A stretch of DNA of 64,000 nt. It comes from Caulobacter sp. SL161 (GTDB taxonomy: Bacteria; Pseudomonadota; Alphaproteobacteria; Caulobacterales; Caulobacteraceae). Made by a program: the position numbers and the translations under genes. Position 1 is the stretch's first letter. Every line of letters begins with the position of its first letter. Location of the stretch: positions 682,001 to 746,000 of the forward strand of contig NZ_JAPPRA010000001.1 of assembly GCF_026672375.1 (NCBI RefSeq), read 5' to 3'. The notes below the pieces were generated by a model. It ran no database searches, was not told the origin of the DNA, and was given only the letters and a program-made list of their open reading frames with translations. Shown piece after piece: positions 1 through 11,307 of the stretch.

Positions 1-1
1 T

Positions 2-52
2 GTCGACTATCTGCGGGCGGTGGTCGAGGCGGCGGAGGAGGAGGGCGGCTAG
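2..52 (+). CDS. 3' end of an unidentified protein (partial)
   Basis: The window opens inside a reading frame that stays open for 16 codons and stops with TAG. The visible C-terminus is short and acidic (about VDYLRAVVEAAEEEGG). Too little is present to name a family. The frame has the G/C third-position pattern of its neighbours, so it is probably the tail of a real gene that starts upstream of the window. Confidence 0.4.
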   Translation, partial: VDYLRAVVEAAEEEGG

Positions 53-138
53 CCGAGGAACCTCGCCCGTGACACCGACCACCTTCCCCCCTAGGGTCAC
101 GCCCAGATCGTGCCCATCAGGTGTTCGGGGGAAATCAA

Positions 139-3100
139 ATGGATCGTCGGCTGACGGCGCTGGCCGCCTTGTTGTTGATGTCGGGCTCGGCCCTGGCCCA
201 TCAGGCGCTGGCGCAAACGGCGCCTGCGGCAGCGATCGCCAAGGCCGAGAAGCCCGAGAAGTGGAACGTCAACGCTCCGCCCGGCGTGACCACCCGCGAG
301 GTGCGCATCAGCGTCGACAACGGCACCTGGATGAATGTCGATGTCTCGCGCGACGGCAAGCTGATCGCCTTCGACATCCTGGGCGACATCTACACCATGC
401 CGATCGCGGGCGGGACGCCGACGCGCATCGCCGAGGGCCTGGCCTATGACCAGCAGCCCCGCTTTTCGCCGGACGGCAAGCGGATCGCCTTCACTTCGGA
501 TCGCGGCGGCGGCGACAACATCTGGGTGATGAACCTGGATGGGAGCGACAAGCGCCAGGTGACCAAGGAGGACTTCCGTCTGCTCAACCAGCCCAGCTGG
601 AGCCCCGACGGCCGTTTCATCGTCGCCAAGAAGCACTTCACGACCGGCCGCTCGCTCGGAACCGGCGAGGTGTGGGTCTATCACGTCTCGGGCGGCGGCG
701 GCGTCCAGCTGGTCAAGCGCGCCAGCGAGCAGCTGCAGAAGGAGCTGGGCGAGCCGATCTATGCGGCCGACGGCAAGAGCGTCTTCTACACGCGCAACGT
801 CACGCCCGGCCCGATCTTCGAATATGCGCAGGACTCCAACACCGCCCTGTTCGACATCGAGCGCTATGACCTGGAGACCGGCGAGGTCTCGACCGCCGTC
901 TCGGGCCTGGGCGGTTCGGTGCGCCCGACGCCGTCGCCGGACGGCAAGAAGATCGCCTTCGTCCGCCGCGAGCGGACCAAGTCCAAGCTCTATGTGAAGG
1001 ACCTGACCTCGGGCGAGGAGCGCAAGATCTATGACGCGCTGGATCAGGACGTCCAGGAGACCTGGGCGGTGACCGGCGTCTATCCGAACATGGCCTGGAC
1101 GCCCGATGGCGCGTCCGTGGTGTTCTGGGCCGGCGGCAAGATCCGGCGGGTCAATGTGGCGGACGGCGCGTCCGGCGTGATCCCGTTCAAGATCGACGAC
1201 ACCCGCGTTCTGATCGACGCGATCCATCCCGAGGTCGAGGTCGCGCCGGATCGCTTCACCACCAAGATGCCGCGCTGGGCCAGCGTGTCGCCGGACGGCA
1301 AGGCTGTGGTGTTCGAGACCCTGGGCAAGCTGTGGATCAAGTCGACGGCCGGCGGCGAGGCGCGTCGCCTGGTCAGCGGCGACGAAGACGCGTTCGAGCT
1401 CTATCCGTCGTGGTCGCGCGACGGCCGCACGGTGGTGTTCGTCAGCTGGACCGACGCGGGGCTGGGGCGGCTGCGCACCGTGCCCGCCGCCGGCGGCGCG
1501 GCCAAGGACGTGATCGCCCAGCCGGGTCACTATGGCGCGCCGCGCTTCTCGCCGGACGGCAAGACCATCGTGTTCGAGCGCCGTCGCGGCGGCGGCCTGA
1601 CCTCCGGGCGCTGGTCGCAGGATCCGGGGATCTATCGTGTGGCCGCCTCGGGCGGGACGCCGGTGCGGGTCTCGCGCGGCGGGTCTGAGCCGCAGTTCGG
1701 CGCCGCCAATGATCGGGTGTTCATGCTGATGTCGAGCGGCGACAAGCGCCAACTGGTCAGCACCGACCTGAACGGCCAGGCCAGGCGGGTCCACGCCAGC
1801 GGCGACATGGTCAATGACTACAAGGTCTCGCCGGACGGTCGCAACGTCGCCTTCCGCCAGAACTACGAAGCCTTCGTCATGCCGCTGATGCCCGGGACCC
1901 AGGAGGTCACGGTGGACCAGAAGGGCGGGCCGCTGCCGGTGACCCGCGTCAGCGCCGAGGGCGCGGAGTTCATCCACTGGTCCAAGGACGGCAAGCAGGT
2001 CCACTGGAGCATGGGTCCCACCTTGTTCACCGCCGAGACCGACGCGCTCTACGCCAGCGCTCCGGCCGCCGACGGGACCAGCAAGGACGAGGCCAAGTTC
2101 AAGCCGGTGAAGACAGGCCTGTCGCTGTCGATGGAGGTCGCCGCCGACAAGCCGGCCGGCATTGTGGCCCTGACCGGCGCGCGCGTCGTGACCATGGCCG
2201 ACAAGGCCGGCGGGATCATCGACAACGCGGTGATCGTGATCAAAGGCGACCGCATCGTCGCGGTCGGTCCCAAGGCCAGCACGCCGGTTCCGGCCGACGC
2301 CAAGGTGGTCGACGTGACGGGCAAGACCATCATCCCCGGCCTCGTCGACGCCCACGCTCACGGGCCGCAGGGGACCGATGACCTGATCCCGCAGCAGAAC
2401 TGGTCGGCGATGGCCAACTTGGCGCTGGGCACGACGACGATCCACGATCCCTCGTCGCGGGCGTCCGAGATCTTCGCCGCCGCCGAGTTGCAGCGGGCCG
2501 GCAAGATCCTGGCCCCGCGTACGTTTTCGACCGGCGAGATCATCTATGGGGCCAAGGCCGCCGAGGTCTATGCCGAGATCAACAGCCTGGACGACGCCCT
2601 GGCCCATGTCCGCCGGCTGAAGGCCCAGGGCGCCTATAGCGTCAAGAACTACAACCAGCCCCGCCGGGACCAGCGCCAGATGGTCGTGGTCGCGGCCCAG
2701 AAGGAGAACATGGAGGTCGTTCCGGAGGGCGGGTCGCTCTACAACATGGACGTGACCCTGATCCAGGACGGCAACGCCACCGTCGAGCACAACGTGCCGG
2801 TGGATCGCTTCTATGACGACATCGTCAGCCTGTGGTCGCAGAGCAAGACCAACTACACCCCGACCCTGGTCGTGGCCTATGGCGGTCCGGCTGGCGATCC
2901 CTACTGGCGCCAGCACATGGACGTCTGGACCCATCCGCTGCTGGCCAAGCACGCGCCGCCGGCGCTGCTGGCCGCCCAGAATGTTCGCCGCCAGGCCGCG
3001 CCCGAGGCGGACTATGTCGACGGCGCCGCCGCCCGCGAGGCCAAGAAGCTGGCCGATCGCGGCGTGCAGGTGTCGATCGGCGCCCACGGCCAGCAGGCGG

Positions 3101-3456
3101 GCCTGGGCTCACACTGGGAGATGTGGTCGTTCGCACGCGGCGGCTGGAGCCCGGTCGAGGCCCTGGCGGCCGGCACGATCAACGCCGCCCGCTCGCTGGG
3201 CTACGCCAAGGATGTGGGCTCGCTGGAGGTCGGTAAGCTGGCCGACCTTCTGGTGCTGGACGCCGACCCGACCGTCGACATCCGCAACAGCGACAAGCTG
3301 CACCGGGTGATGCTGGGCGGCCGGCTCTACGACGCGGCGACGCTCAACGAGACCGTGACCGGCCAGCGCGTCCGTCAGCCCTACTGGTGGGAGCGCTCGG
3401 GCGAAGCCTGGAGCGTCGGCCAGGGCGGCTCGGGCCACACCGACGACGTGGGGTAG
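139..3456 (+). CDS. secreted TolB-type beta-propeller / amidohydrolase fusion
   Basis: A 1105-aa exported protein with two domains. The start is the ATG at 139, preceded by GGGGGA and giving a signal peptide ending near ALAHQALAQ; a GTG 18 bp upstream is less convincing. Residues about 40-640 carry repeated WD40-like/TolB motifs of the type FSPDGKRIAF and SPDGKAVVFET, as in Tricorn or DPP propellers. Residues about 680-1090 are an imidazolonepropionase-like amidohydrolase with the metal motif VDAHAHG (His739 and His741) and a C-terminal GKLADLLVLDADP. Family knowledge suggests a periplasmic metal-dependent hydrolase, perhaps acting on cyclic amides or peptides; the substrate is unknown. It converges on glmM with a 19-bp gap. 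Confidence 0.9.
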   Translation: MDRRLTALAALLLMSGSALAHQALAQTAPAAAIAKAEKPEKWNVNAPPGVTTREVRISVDNGTWMNVDVSRDGKLIAFDILGDIYTMPIAGGTPTRIAEGLAYDQQPRFSPDGKRIAFTSDRGGGDNIWVMNLDGSDKRQVTKEDFRLLNQPSWSPDGRFIVAKKHFTTGRSLGTGEVWVYHVSGGGGVQLVKRASEQLQKELGEPIYAADGKSVFYTRNVTPGPIFEYAQDSNTALFDIERYDLETGEVSTAVSGLGGSVRPTPSPDGKKIAFVRRERTKSKLYVKDLTSGEERKIYDALDQDVQETWAVTGVYPNMAWTPDGASVVFWAGGKIRRVNVADGASGVIPFKIDDTRVLIDAIHPEVEVAPDRFTTKMPRWASVSPDGKAVVFETLGKLWIKSTAGGEARRLVSGDEDAFELYPSWSRDGRTVVFVSWTDAGLGRLRTVPAAGGAAKDVIAQPGHYGAPRFSPDGKTIVFERRRGGGLTSGRWSQDPGIYRVAASGGTPVRVSRGGSEPQFGAANDRVFMLMSSGDKRQLVSTDLNGQARRVHASGDMVNDYKVSPDGRNVAFRQNYEAFVMPLMPGTQEVTVDQKGGPLPVTRVSAEGAEFIHWSKDGKQVHWSMGPTLFTAETDALYASAPAADGTSKDEAKFKPVKTGLSLSMEVAADKPAGIVALTGARVVTMADKAGGIIDNAVIVIKGDRIVAVGPKASTPVPADAKVVDVTGKTIIPGLVDAHAHGPQGTDDLIPQQNWSAMANLALGTTTIHDPSSRASEIFAAAELQRAGKILAPRTFSTGEIIYGAKAAEVYAEINSLDDALAHVRRLKAQGAYSVKNYNQPRRDQRQMVVVAAQKENMEVVPEGGSLYNMDVTLIQDGNATVEHNVPVDRFYDDIVSLWSQSKTNYTPTLVVAYGGPAGDPYWRQHMDVWTHPLLAKHAPPALLAAQNVRRQAAPEADYVDGAAAREAKKLADRGVQVSIGAHGQQAGLGSHWEMWSFARGGWSPVEALAAGTINAARSLGYAKDVGSLEVGKLADLLVLDADPTVDIRNSDKLHRVMLGGRLYDAATLNETVTGQRVRQPYWWERSGEAWSVGQGGSGHTDDVG

Positions 3457-3466
3457 GGGAAAGAGG

Positions 3467-3487
3467 AAGGCGGCTTTAAGCCGCCTT
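3467..3487. terminator. inverted repeat between convergent genes
   Basis: A perfect palindrome with 9-bp arms (AAGGCGGCT / AGCCGCCTT) and a 3-nt TTA loop, the loop being the glmM stop codon. It lies between the convergent stops of the propeller protein and glmM, so it could act in both directions. A clear T-tract is missing, so efficient rho-independent termination is only inferred. Confidence 0.4.
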
Positions 3488-4822
3488 CACCGCCGAGGCG
3501 ATCGACTTGACCACCTTCTTCACCAGGGCCGGGTCGTCGCCTTCGGCCATGATGCGGATCAGGGGCTCGGTGCCCGAGGCGCGCACGACGATGCGGCCCG
3601 CGCCGTTCAGCTGGGCCTCGCCGTCGGCGATGGCTTCCTTCACCGCCGCGGCCTCCAGCGGCTTGCCGCCGGCGAAGCGGACGTTTTCCAGGAGTTGTGG
3701 CACCGGCTCGAACTGACGGCCCAGCGCGCTCATCGGCTTGTCGGTCTCGATCATCACGGCCAGCACCTGCAAGGCCGCGATCAGGCCATCGCCCGTGGTC
3801 GAGAAGTCTGACAGGATCAGGTGGCCCGACTGCTCGCCGCCCACATTGAAGCCGCCCTCGCGCATGCGCTGCATCACATAGCGGTCGCCGACGGCGGTGC
3901 GCTCCAGAGACAGGCCCAGGGTGCTCAGCTGGCGCTCGAGGCCGAGGTTCGACATCACCGTGGCGACGACGCCGCCGCCCTTCAGGGTCCCGGCCTTGTG
4001 CGAGGCCGCGGCGATGATCGCCATGATCTGGTCGCCGTCGACGACCACGCCCTTCTCGTCGCAGATCACCAGGCGGTCGGCGTCGCCGTCCAGGGCGATG
4101 CCGATGTCGGCGCGGTACTCGCGCACCATCTTGGCCATGGCCTCGGGATGGGTCGAGCCGCACTCCTCGTTGATGTTGGTGCCGTCGGGCGAGACGCCCA
4201 GGCTGATCACCTCCGCGCCCAGCTCGTAGAGGGCGGTGGGGGCGACACGGTAGGCCGCGCCATTGGCGCAATCGATGACGATGCGCAGGCCCGACAGATT
4301 CAGGTGGCGCGGGAAGGTCGCCTTGACGATCTCGACATAGCGCGCCTGGGCGTCGTCGATCCGCTTGACGCGGCCCAGCTCGCGCGGGGCGGCCAGGCCC
4401 TCCTGCAGGCCCTGGTCCATCAGCGCCTCGATGCCCAGCTCCTGGGCGTCCGACAGCTTGTAGCCGTCGGGGCCGAACAGCTTGATGCCGTTGTCGGCGA
4501 AGCTGTTGTGGCTGGCGCTGATCATGATGCCGAGGTCGGCGCGCATCGAGCGGGTCATCATGGCCACGGCCGGGGTGGGCAGCGGGCCGAACAGGCGCAC
4601 GTCCAGGCCCACGCTGGTCAGGCCGGCCACCAGGGCCGGCTCGATCATGTAGCCCGACAGGCGCGTGTCCTTGCCGATCACCACCAGATGGCGGCGCTCG
4701 TCCTGCGAGCGGAACAGCTTGCCGGCGGCCAGACCGACGCGCAGGGCGACCTCGGCCGTCATCGGATGCTTGTTGGCCTGGCCCCGGATGCCGTCGGTGC
4801 CGAAATAGGCGCGCTTGCTCAT
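3476..4822 (-). CDS. glmM: phosphoglucosamine mutase
   Basis: Converts glucosamine-6-phosphate to glucosamine-1-phosphate in cytosolic UDP-GlcNAc synthesis, feeding peptidoglycan, LPS and capsule. The 448-aa product has the usual length and all landmarks: N-terminal YFGTDGIRG, active-site loop ISASHN with the phosphorylatable serine at about 104, metal-binding DGDADR, sugar-binding GGEQSGH and the phosphate-binding RASGTEP near the C-terminus. It is divergent from glmS, which makes its substrate, so the 161-bp spacer probably drives both genes. Confidence 0.98.
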   Translation of the reverse strand: MSKRAYFGTDGIRGQANKHPMTAEVALRVGLAAGKLFRSQDERRHLVVIGKDTRLSGYMIEPALVAGLTSVGLDVRLFGPLPTPAVAMMTRSMRADLGIMISASHNSFADNGIKLFGPDGYKLSDAQELGIEALMDQGLQEGLAAPRELGRVKRIDDAQARYVEIVKATFPRHLNLSGLRIVIDCANGAAYRVAPTALYELGAEVISLGVSPDGTNINEECGSTHPEAMAKMVREYRADIGIALDGDADRLVICDEKGVVVDGDQIMAIIAAASHKAGTLKGGGVVATVMSNLGLERQLSTLGLSLERTAVGDRYVMQRMREGGFNVGGEQSGHLILSDFSTTGDGLIAALQVLAVMIETDKPMSALGRQFEPVPQLLENVRFAGGKPLEAAAVKEAIADGEAQLNGAGRIVVRASGTEPLIRIMAEGDDPALVKKVVKSIASAVKAA

Positions 4823-4897
4823 GGTCGTGCTGTCGTCTCTTTAGGGTCGTCGTCGGACCGCGAAACGATCCGAAATGCAGATTTATGCGATGCGGTC

Positions 4898-4913
4898 TTT
4901 AGCCAGTGCTAAA
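4898..4913. promoter_or_regulatory. 16-bp palindrome in the glmM-glmS spacer
   Basis: TTTAGC-CAGT-GCTAAA is a perfect inverted repeat with 6-bp arms. It lies about 70 bp upstream of the glmS start and about 75 bp upstream of the glmM start, a suitable position for an operator serving both promoters. No known regulator is assigned. No glmS ribozyme-like core was recognised in the spacer. Confidence 0.35.
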
Positions 4914-4983
4914 GGCGCCTCACGGAAATTCGCGTGTCGGTAGGCATAATCCTGTCGGCGCGTTCTACAAGGGATCATGGCCC

Positions 4984-6804
<1,821 letters not shown>

Positions 6805-6811
6805 GGCGCAG

Positions 6812-9037
6812 ATGAGCCTGACCGTCGATCAAGCCCTTGCGCAGGCGATCGAAGCCCACCGGTCCGGACAGCTTCAAGACGCCGAGCGGCTCTATCGCGC
6901 TATCCTGGAGGCCTTGCCAAGCCATTCCGACGCCAATCACAATCTCGGCCTATTGGCGATCAGCGTGGGCAAGCCCGTCGAGGCCTTGCCCTATCTGAGG
7001 GCCGCCCTGGAGGCCGCGCCCGCCCAGGGTCAGTTCTGGATCAGCTATGTCCAGGCGTTGATCCAGGCCGGCCGGCTCCTGGAGGCGCGCGAGATTCTCG
7101 CGCAAGGCCGGAGCCTTGGCTTGGCGGGGCCGGCGGCGGACGACCTGGAGGGCAAGCTTGGGGCGGGGCCGGCGCGGGATGATCCGCCGTCGTCGGCGTT
7201 GGATGCGCTGACCGCGAGTTTCGTGGCGGAAAACTTCGCCGAGGCCGAAGCGCAGGCCAGGGCGTTGACGATCGCTTTTCCAGACCACCCTTTCGGCTGG
7301 AAGGTCCTCGGCGCGTCGCTCAGCGTGACGGGACGATATCGGGAGTCGCTGGCGCCGATGCGCGAGTCCGTCCGTCTCCAGCCCGACGCCGAGACCTGCA
7401 AGAATCTCGCGATCGCCCTTCTGAAACTGGGAGAGTCCGTCGAGGCCGAACAAGCCAGTCGGCAAGCCCTCGCCCTGTGGCCGGACTATGCTGAGGCCCA
7501 TCTCTGCCTCGGCAATGCGCTGCTGGACCTTGGTCGTTCGACCGAGGCCGAGCGGAGCTATCGGGAAGCGCTGCGCATCGAGCCGGTCTACGCCCAGGCG
7601 CATATCAATCTTGGCGCTGCTCTCCGACTCCTGGGTCGGGTGAACGAGGCCGAGGCGAGCGTCCGCGAAGCCTTGAAGCTCGAACCGGCCGATGCGTTCG
7701 CGCACTACAATCTTGGCATGGCGCTCATGGACATGGGGCGCCTGACCGAGGCCGAAGAGGCCTTCCGCCAAGCGCTCGCCATCGATCCGGGCTATCTTGA
7801 GGCTCGAAGCAACCTGCTATTCTGCCTGAACTATAGCGAAACTCTCACGCCGGCGAGCCTCCTGGGCGAGGCGCGACAGCAGGGTGCGGTGATCTCGGCG
7901 GCCGCCTGCCCGAAGTTCACCGCCTGGAAAGCTGCGCTGGATCCCACCCGGCTGAAGGTCGGGTTTGTCTCGGGGGACCTGAGAAGCCATCCGGTGGGCT
8001 ATTTCCTTGAGGGTCTGCTGGAGCACCTCGATCCAAGTCGGTTTGAGTTGATCGCCTTTCCGACCACCGGCAAGGTCGATAACCTCACGCGGCGCATTTC
8101 GCCGCGCTTCCAGGCTTGGCGCCCTCTCGTGGGCTTGAACGACCGGGAGGCGGCGACTGCCATCCACGAGCAGGGCGTTCACGTCCTGGTCGACCTTTCG
8201 GGACACACCGCCGACAACAGACTGTCGGTCTTCGCGTATCGCCCCGCCCCCGTTCAGGTTTCCTGGCTCGGTTATTTCGCAACAACGGGGTTGCCGGAAA
8301 TGGACTATTTCCTCGGCGATCATCACATGGCGACCGAAGCCGAACAGCGCCGCTTCACCGAGACGCTGTGGCGGCTGCCAGAGACTTGGCTCTGCTCGGC
8401 GCCGTACGAACAGCCGGTCTCGATCGGCCCGCCGCCGGCCATAGCCAACGGCTTCGTCACATTCGGCTGCCTGGGCAACCTGTCCAAGATGAACGGCGCG
8501 GTCGTCGCGCTCTGGTCGCAGATCCTGCTAGCCGTCCCAGGGTCAAAGCTGTTGCTCAAGGCCAAGCCGTTCGTTGATCCGCAAGCCGTCGCCGACGTCC
8601 AGGCCCGCTTCGCGCATCACGGTGTCGCCAGCGATCGTCTGGTGTTGGAAGGCCCTTCGTCCAGGACCGAATATTTCGAGGCTTACAACAGGATCGACCT
8701 TGTGCTGGACACCTTCCCGTATCCCGGAGGAACCACGTCGGTGGACGCCCTTTGGATGGGGGCGCCGGTGTTGACTCTGGAAGGGGACCGCTTCTTGGCG
8801 CGGCTCGGGGAGTCGATCGCGCGAAACGCCGGTCAGTTTGAGTGGATTGCTCGTGATCGAGAGGACTATCTAGACAAGGCCGTCGCATTCGCCGCCTCGA
8901 AGCGCGTCGCGTATGACCGGACGGCGCTGCGGCGCCGCGTGCTGACGACGCCTTTGTTCGACACCGAACGGTTCGCGCGAGGCTTTGGCGAAGCGCTTTG
9001 GGGAATGTGGCGCGAGGGCGGGAGCCGGCCGGGCTAG
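6812..9037 (+). CDS. TPR protein with GT41 (SPINDLY/OGT-like) glycosyltransferase domain
   Basis: A 741-aa protein. Residues about 1-340 are tetratricopeptide repeats, many with the pattern A...LG..L...GR..EAE.SYREAL.I.P. Residues about 380-735 match the O-GlcNAc transferase C-terminal domain: KVGFVSGDLRSHPVG, the HTADNRLSVFAYRPAPVQVSWLG region, the NLSKMNG region and DTFPYPGGTTSVDALWMGAPV with LEGDRFLARLG. No signal peptide, so it should be cytosolic. Family knowledge points to transfer of GlcNAc or a related sugar to Ser/Thr of proteins such as flagellin or adhesins. Its position behind glmS suggests coupling to UDP-GlcNAc supply. The acceptor is unknown. Its stop shares the bases CTAG with the convergent cfa-like gene. 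Confidence 0.9.
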   Translation: MSLTVDQALAQAIEAHRSGQLQDAERLYRAILEALPSHSDANHNLGLLAISVGKPVEALPYLRAALEAAPAQGQFWISYVQALIQAGRLLEAREILAQGRSLGLAGPAADDLEGKLGAGPARDDPPSSALDALTASFVAENFAEAEAQARALTIAFPDHPFGWKVLGASLSVTGRYRESLAPMRESVRLQPDAETCKNLAIALLKLGESVEAEQASRQALALWPDYAEAHLCLGNALLDLGRSTEAERSYREALRIEPVYAQAHINLGAALRLLGRVNEAEASVREALKLEPADAFAHYNLGMALMDMGRLTEAEEAFRQALAIDPGYLEARSNLLFCLNYSETLTPASLLGEARQQGAVISAAACPKFTAWKAALDPTRLKVGFVSGDLRSHPVGYFLEGLLEHLDPSRFELIAFPTTGKVDNLTRRISPRFQAWRPLVGLNDREAATAIHEQGVHVLVDLSGHTADNRLSVFAYRPAPVQVSWLGYFATTGLPEMDYFLGDHHMATEAEQRRFTETLWRLPETWLCSAPYEQPVSIGPPPAIANGFVTFGCLGNLSKMNGAVVALWSQILLAVPGSKLLLKAKPFVDPQAVADVQARFAHHGVASDRLVLEGPSSRTEYFEAYNRIDLVLDTFPYPGGTTSVDALWMGAPVLTLEGDRFLARLGESIARNAGQFEWIARDREDYLDKAVAFAASKRVAYDRTALRRRVLTTPLFDTERFARGFGEALWGMWREGGSRPG

Positions 9038-10266
9038 AGCTGTCCTTCAACGAGAGGGGGCTCCCGGCCCATCGTCTCGCCGGTGTGGGAGCCCACGCCC
9101 AACAAGTAGTCCCGCGTCAGCGGAACCGCGTCGCGTGTCTTGGCCAGCTGGATCTGGAAGACCATGTGGCCGCCGTGGCGGAAGCCCAGCTCCGCGCCGG
9201 ACAGATAGAACTCCCACATCCGCCTGAACCGCTCATCGAACATCTGCGGGATGTCCGGGTCGGCCATGAAGCGCTCGCGCCAGATGCGGCAGGTCTCTGC
9301 GTAGTGCAGCCGCAGGATCTCGATGTCGGTGATCCAGAGGCCGGCGCGCTCTATCGCGGCGACGATCTCCGACAGGCCGGGGATATAGCCGCCGGGGAAG
9401 ATGTACTTCTGGGTGAAGGCGTTGGTCGCGCCGGGCCCGTGCATCTTGCCGATCGAATGGATCAGGGCCACGCCGTCCTCGGTCAGCAGACGGCCGACGG
9501 TGTCGAAATAGGTCTGGAAGTTCGGGACGCCGACATGCTCCAGCATGCCGACCGAGACGATGCGGTCGAAGGGTTCGGCGAGGTCGCGATAATCGGTGAG
9601 GCGAAAGTCGATCCGGTCTGAGAGGCCGGCCGCCTCGGCCCGTTCCCTGGCCAGGGCCAGCTGCTCGGTCGACAGGGTCACCCCGGTCATCCGCGCCCCG
9701 AAGTCCTTGGCGAGCGTCATGGACAGACCGCCCCAGCCCGAACCGATGTCGAGCGTTTTCATGTCGGGCCGGATCAGGAGCTTGCGGCCGATCAGCGCCT
9801 TCTTGGCGGCTTGGGCCTCCTCAAGCGTCATGTCGGGCCGCTCGAAATAGGCGCAGGAGTACTGCATGTCGGCGTCGAGGAACCGCCGGTAGAGGTCGTT
9901 GGACAGGTCATAGTGGTGGGCGACGTTGCGGCGCGAGGCCACGCGGTCATTGACCTGCTGGAGCTGACGCTTGATCGCCTTGCGAAGCCGCGTGAGCGCC
10001 GAGCCGCGCTTGGGTTTGCGTCCGCCGCTCTCGCCGACGATGGCCAGCAGATCCGAGATCGTCCCCTGCTCGAAGACGATGTCGCCTTCCATGTAGCCTT
10101 CGCCGAGACCAAGGCTGGGATTGGCGAGGCGGCGCAGTCCCCTGGCGTTGATCCGCATCACGACCGGCGGGCCCGTCCCGTCTCCGGCCTTGATGATACG
10201 ACCGCCGGGCAGATGCGCCGTCAGATCACCGGTCTTGATCATCTTGCTCAGCAGCGCTTCGATCAT
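9034..10266 (-). CDS. cfa: cyclopropane-fatty-acyl-phospholipid synthase family methyltransferase
   Basis: A SAM-dependent enzyme expected to methylenate double bonds of unsaturated phospholipid acyl chains at the inner membrane. The start at 10266 (MIEALLSKMIKTGDL) is preferred over in-frame upstream codons, because those would extend into low-complexity sequence and overlap the promoter of trmO. The 410 aa contain the SAM motif LDIGSGWGGLS at about 172-182, the preceding NVAHHYDLSNDLYRRFLD region and YSCAYF, and the late motif IFPGGYIP. These are family hallmarks, although true Cfa specificity within this family cannot be proven from sequence. Confidence 0.9.
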   Translation of the reverse strand: MIEALLSKMIKTGDLTAHLPGGRIIKAGDGTGPPVVMRINARGLRRLANPSLGLGEGYMEGDIVFEQGTISDLLAIVGESGGRKPKRGSALTRLRKAIKRQLQQVNDRVASRRNVAHHYDLSNDLYRRFLDADMQYSCAYFERPDMTLEEAQAAKKALIGRKLLIRPDMKTLDIGSGWGGLSMTLAKDFGARMTGVTLSTEQLALARERAEAAGLSDRIDFRLTDYRDLAEPFDRIVSVGMLEHVGVPNFQTYFDTVGRLLTEDGVALIHSIGKMHGPGATNAFTQKYIFPGGYIPGLSEIVAAIERAGLWITDIEILRLHYAETCRIWRERFMADPDIPQMFDERFRRMWEFYLSGAELGFRHGGHMVFQIQLAKTRDAVPLTRDYLLGVGSHTGETMGREPPLVEGQL

Positions 10267-10330
10267 GACAGTGCCTTTGGAGAAGGTTTGTCCGCGAGAG
10301 GCCCTCGCATCTTCCGTGTAAGGACGCGCA

Positions 10331-10792
10331 ATGTCGATCAAGATGACGCCGATCGGACGGGTCGAGGGCGGCCGGACGGTCCCGGACGACGACGACTGGG
10401 GCGACAGCCGCGCCCGGATCGTCCTGGATCCCGCACGCTTCGACGACGAGGCGCTGATGGGCCTGGACACCTTCAGCCACGCCGAGGTGATCTTCGTGTT
10501 CGACAAGGTCGGCGACGATCAGATCGTCACCGGCGCGCGCCATCCGCGCGGCAACAAGGACTGGCCGCGCATCGGCATCTTCGCCCAGCGCGGCAAGAAC
10601 CGGCCCAACCGGATCGGTGTCACCGTCTGCGAGATCGTCTCGGTCGCGGGCCGGGTGCTGGAGGTGCGCGGGCTGGACGCCATCGACGGCACGCCCGTGC
10701 TCGACATCAAGCCGGTGATGAGCGGCTTCGCGCCGCGCGGCGATGTCCGCGAGCCCGACTGGGCCCGGGCGATCATGGAGGCCTACTGGTGA
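10331..10792 (+). CDS. trmO: tRNA (N6-threonylcarbamoyladenosine)-methyltransferase, TsaA/YaeB family
   Basis: A 153-aa UPF0066/TsaA beta-barrel protein that in characterised members methylates t6A37 in some tRNAs. Visible motifs are PIGRVEGGR at the N-terminus, DTFSHAEVIFVFDKV, the HPRGNKDWPRIGIFAQRGKNRPNRIGVTVCEI block and the DGTPVLDIKP motif that marks the family. The stop codon overlaps the GTG start of the following acetyltransferase (GTGA), so the two are translationally coupled. Confidence 0.9.
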   Translation: MSIKMTPIGRVEGGRTVPDDDDWGDSRARIVLDPARFDDEALMGLDTFSHAEVIFVFDKVGDDQIVTGARHPRGNKDWPRIGIFAQRGKNRPNRIGVTVCEIVSVAGRVLEVRGLDAIDGTPVLDIKPVMSGFAPRGDVREPDWARAIMEAYW

Positions 10793-11307
10793 GCCTCGGC
10801 CTCGTCGTCTCGCGGGCCGGCGCCGAGGAGGCGCCGATCATCGTCAACCTGATGCAGTTCTATCTCCACGACTTCTCGGAACTGTGGTTCGACCGCGAGA
10901 TCGAGGGGGAGCTGGGTCCCGACGGGCGCTACTCGGACTATCCGGGCCTGGAGACCTACTGGCGCGATCCTTCCCGCGAGGCCTGGCTGTTCCGGATCAA
11001 GGGCCTGCCGGTGGGGTTCGCGCTGGTCAACGACGTCGCTCATTCGCCGACCCCGATCGACCGGGCGGTGGCCGAGTTCTTCGTGGTCCGCAAGCATCGC
11101 CGGCGCGGCGTGGGCCTGGCGGCCGCCCATGCGCTGCTCGGCTCGGCCTGGGGGGTCTGGGAGGCGGCGACGGTCCGCCGCAACGTCGGCGCGCGGGCCT
11201 TCTGGCGGCGTGCGGCCGAAGCCTATCCGGGCGTGCGCGATGTCGTCGAGGAAGATCGCCATGACGCCCGCTGGGACGGCACGGTGCTGACGTTCCGCGT
11301 GGGCTAG
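10789..11307 (+). CDS. GNAT family N-acetyltransferase
   Basis: A 172-aa protein starting with GTG that overlaps the trmO stop by 4 bp. It has the GNAT fold signature: acidic N-terminal strand region, GFALVND, then VAEFFVVRKHRRRGVGLAAA, where R-x-x-G-x-G binds the acetyl-CoA pyrophosphate, and NVGARAFWRR near the end. The acyl acceptor is unknown. Its TAG stop shares CTAG with the convergent NTF2-like gene. Confidence 0.85.
   Translation: MSLGLVVSRAGAEEAPIIVNLMQFYLHDFSELWFDREIEGELGPDGRYSDYPGLETYWRDPSREAWLFRIKGLPVGFALVNDVAHSPTPIDRAVAEFFVVRKHRRRGVGLAAAHALLGSAWGVWEAATVRRNVGARAFWRRAAEAYPGVRDVVEEDRHDARWDGTVLTFRVG

Noticed and set aside
97..3087. Very long antisense frame opposite the propeller-amidohydrolase gene
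   Set aside because: High GC produces long antisense frames; the sense frame has clear domains and codon bias.
10267..10506. N-terminal extension of the cfa-like gene
   Set aside because: Low-complexity Ser/Arg-rich residues and overlap with trmO; ATG at 10266 has family-like start.
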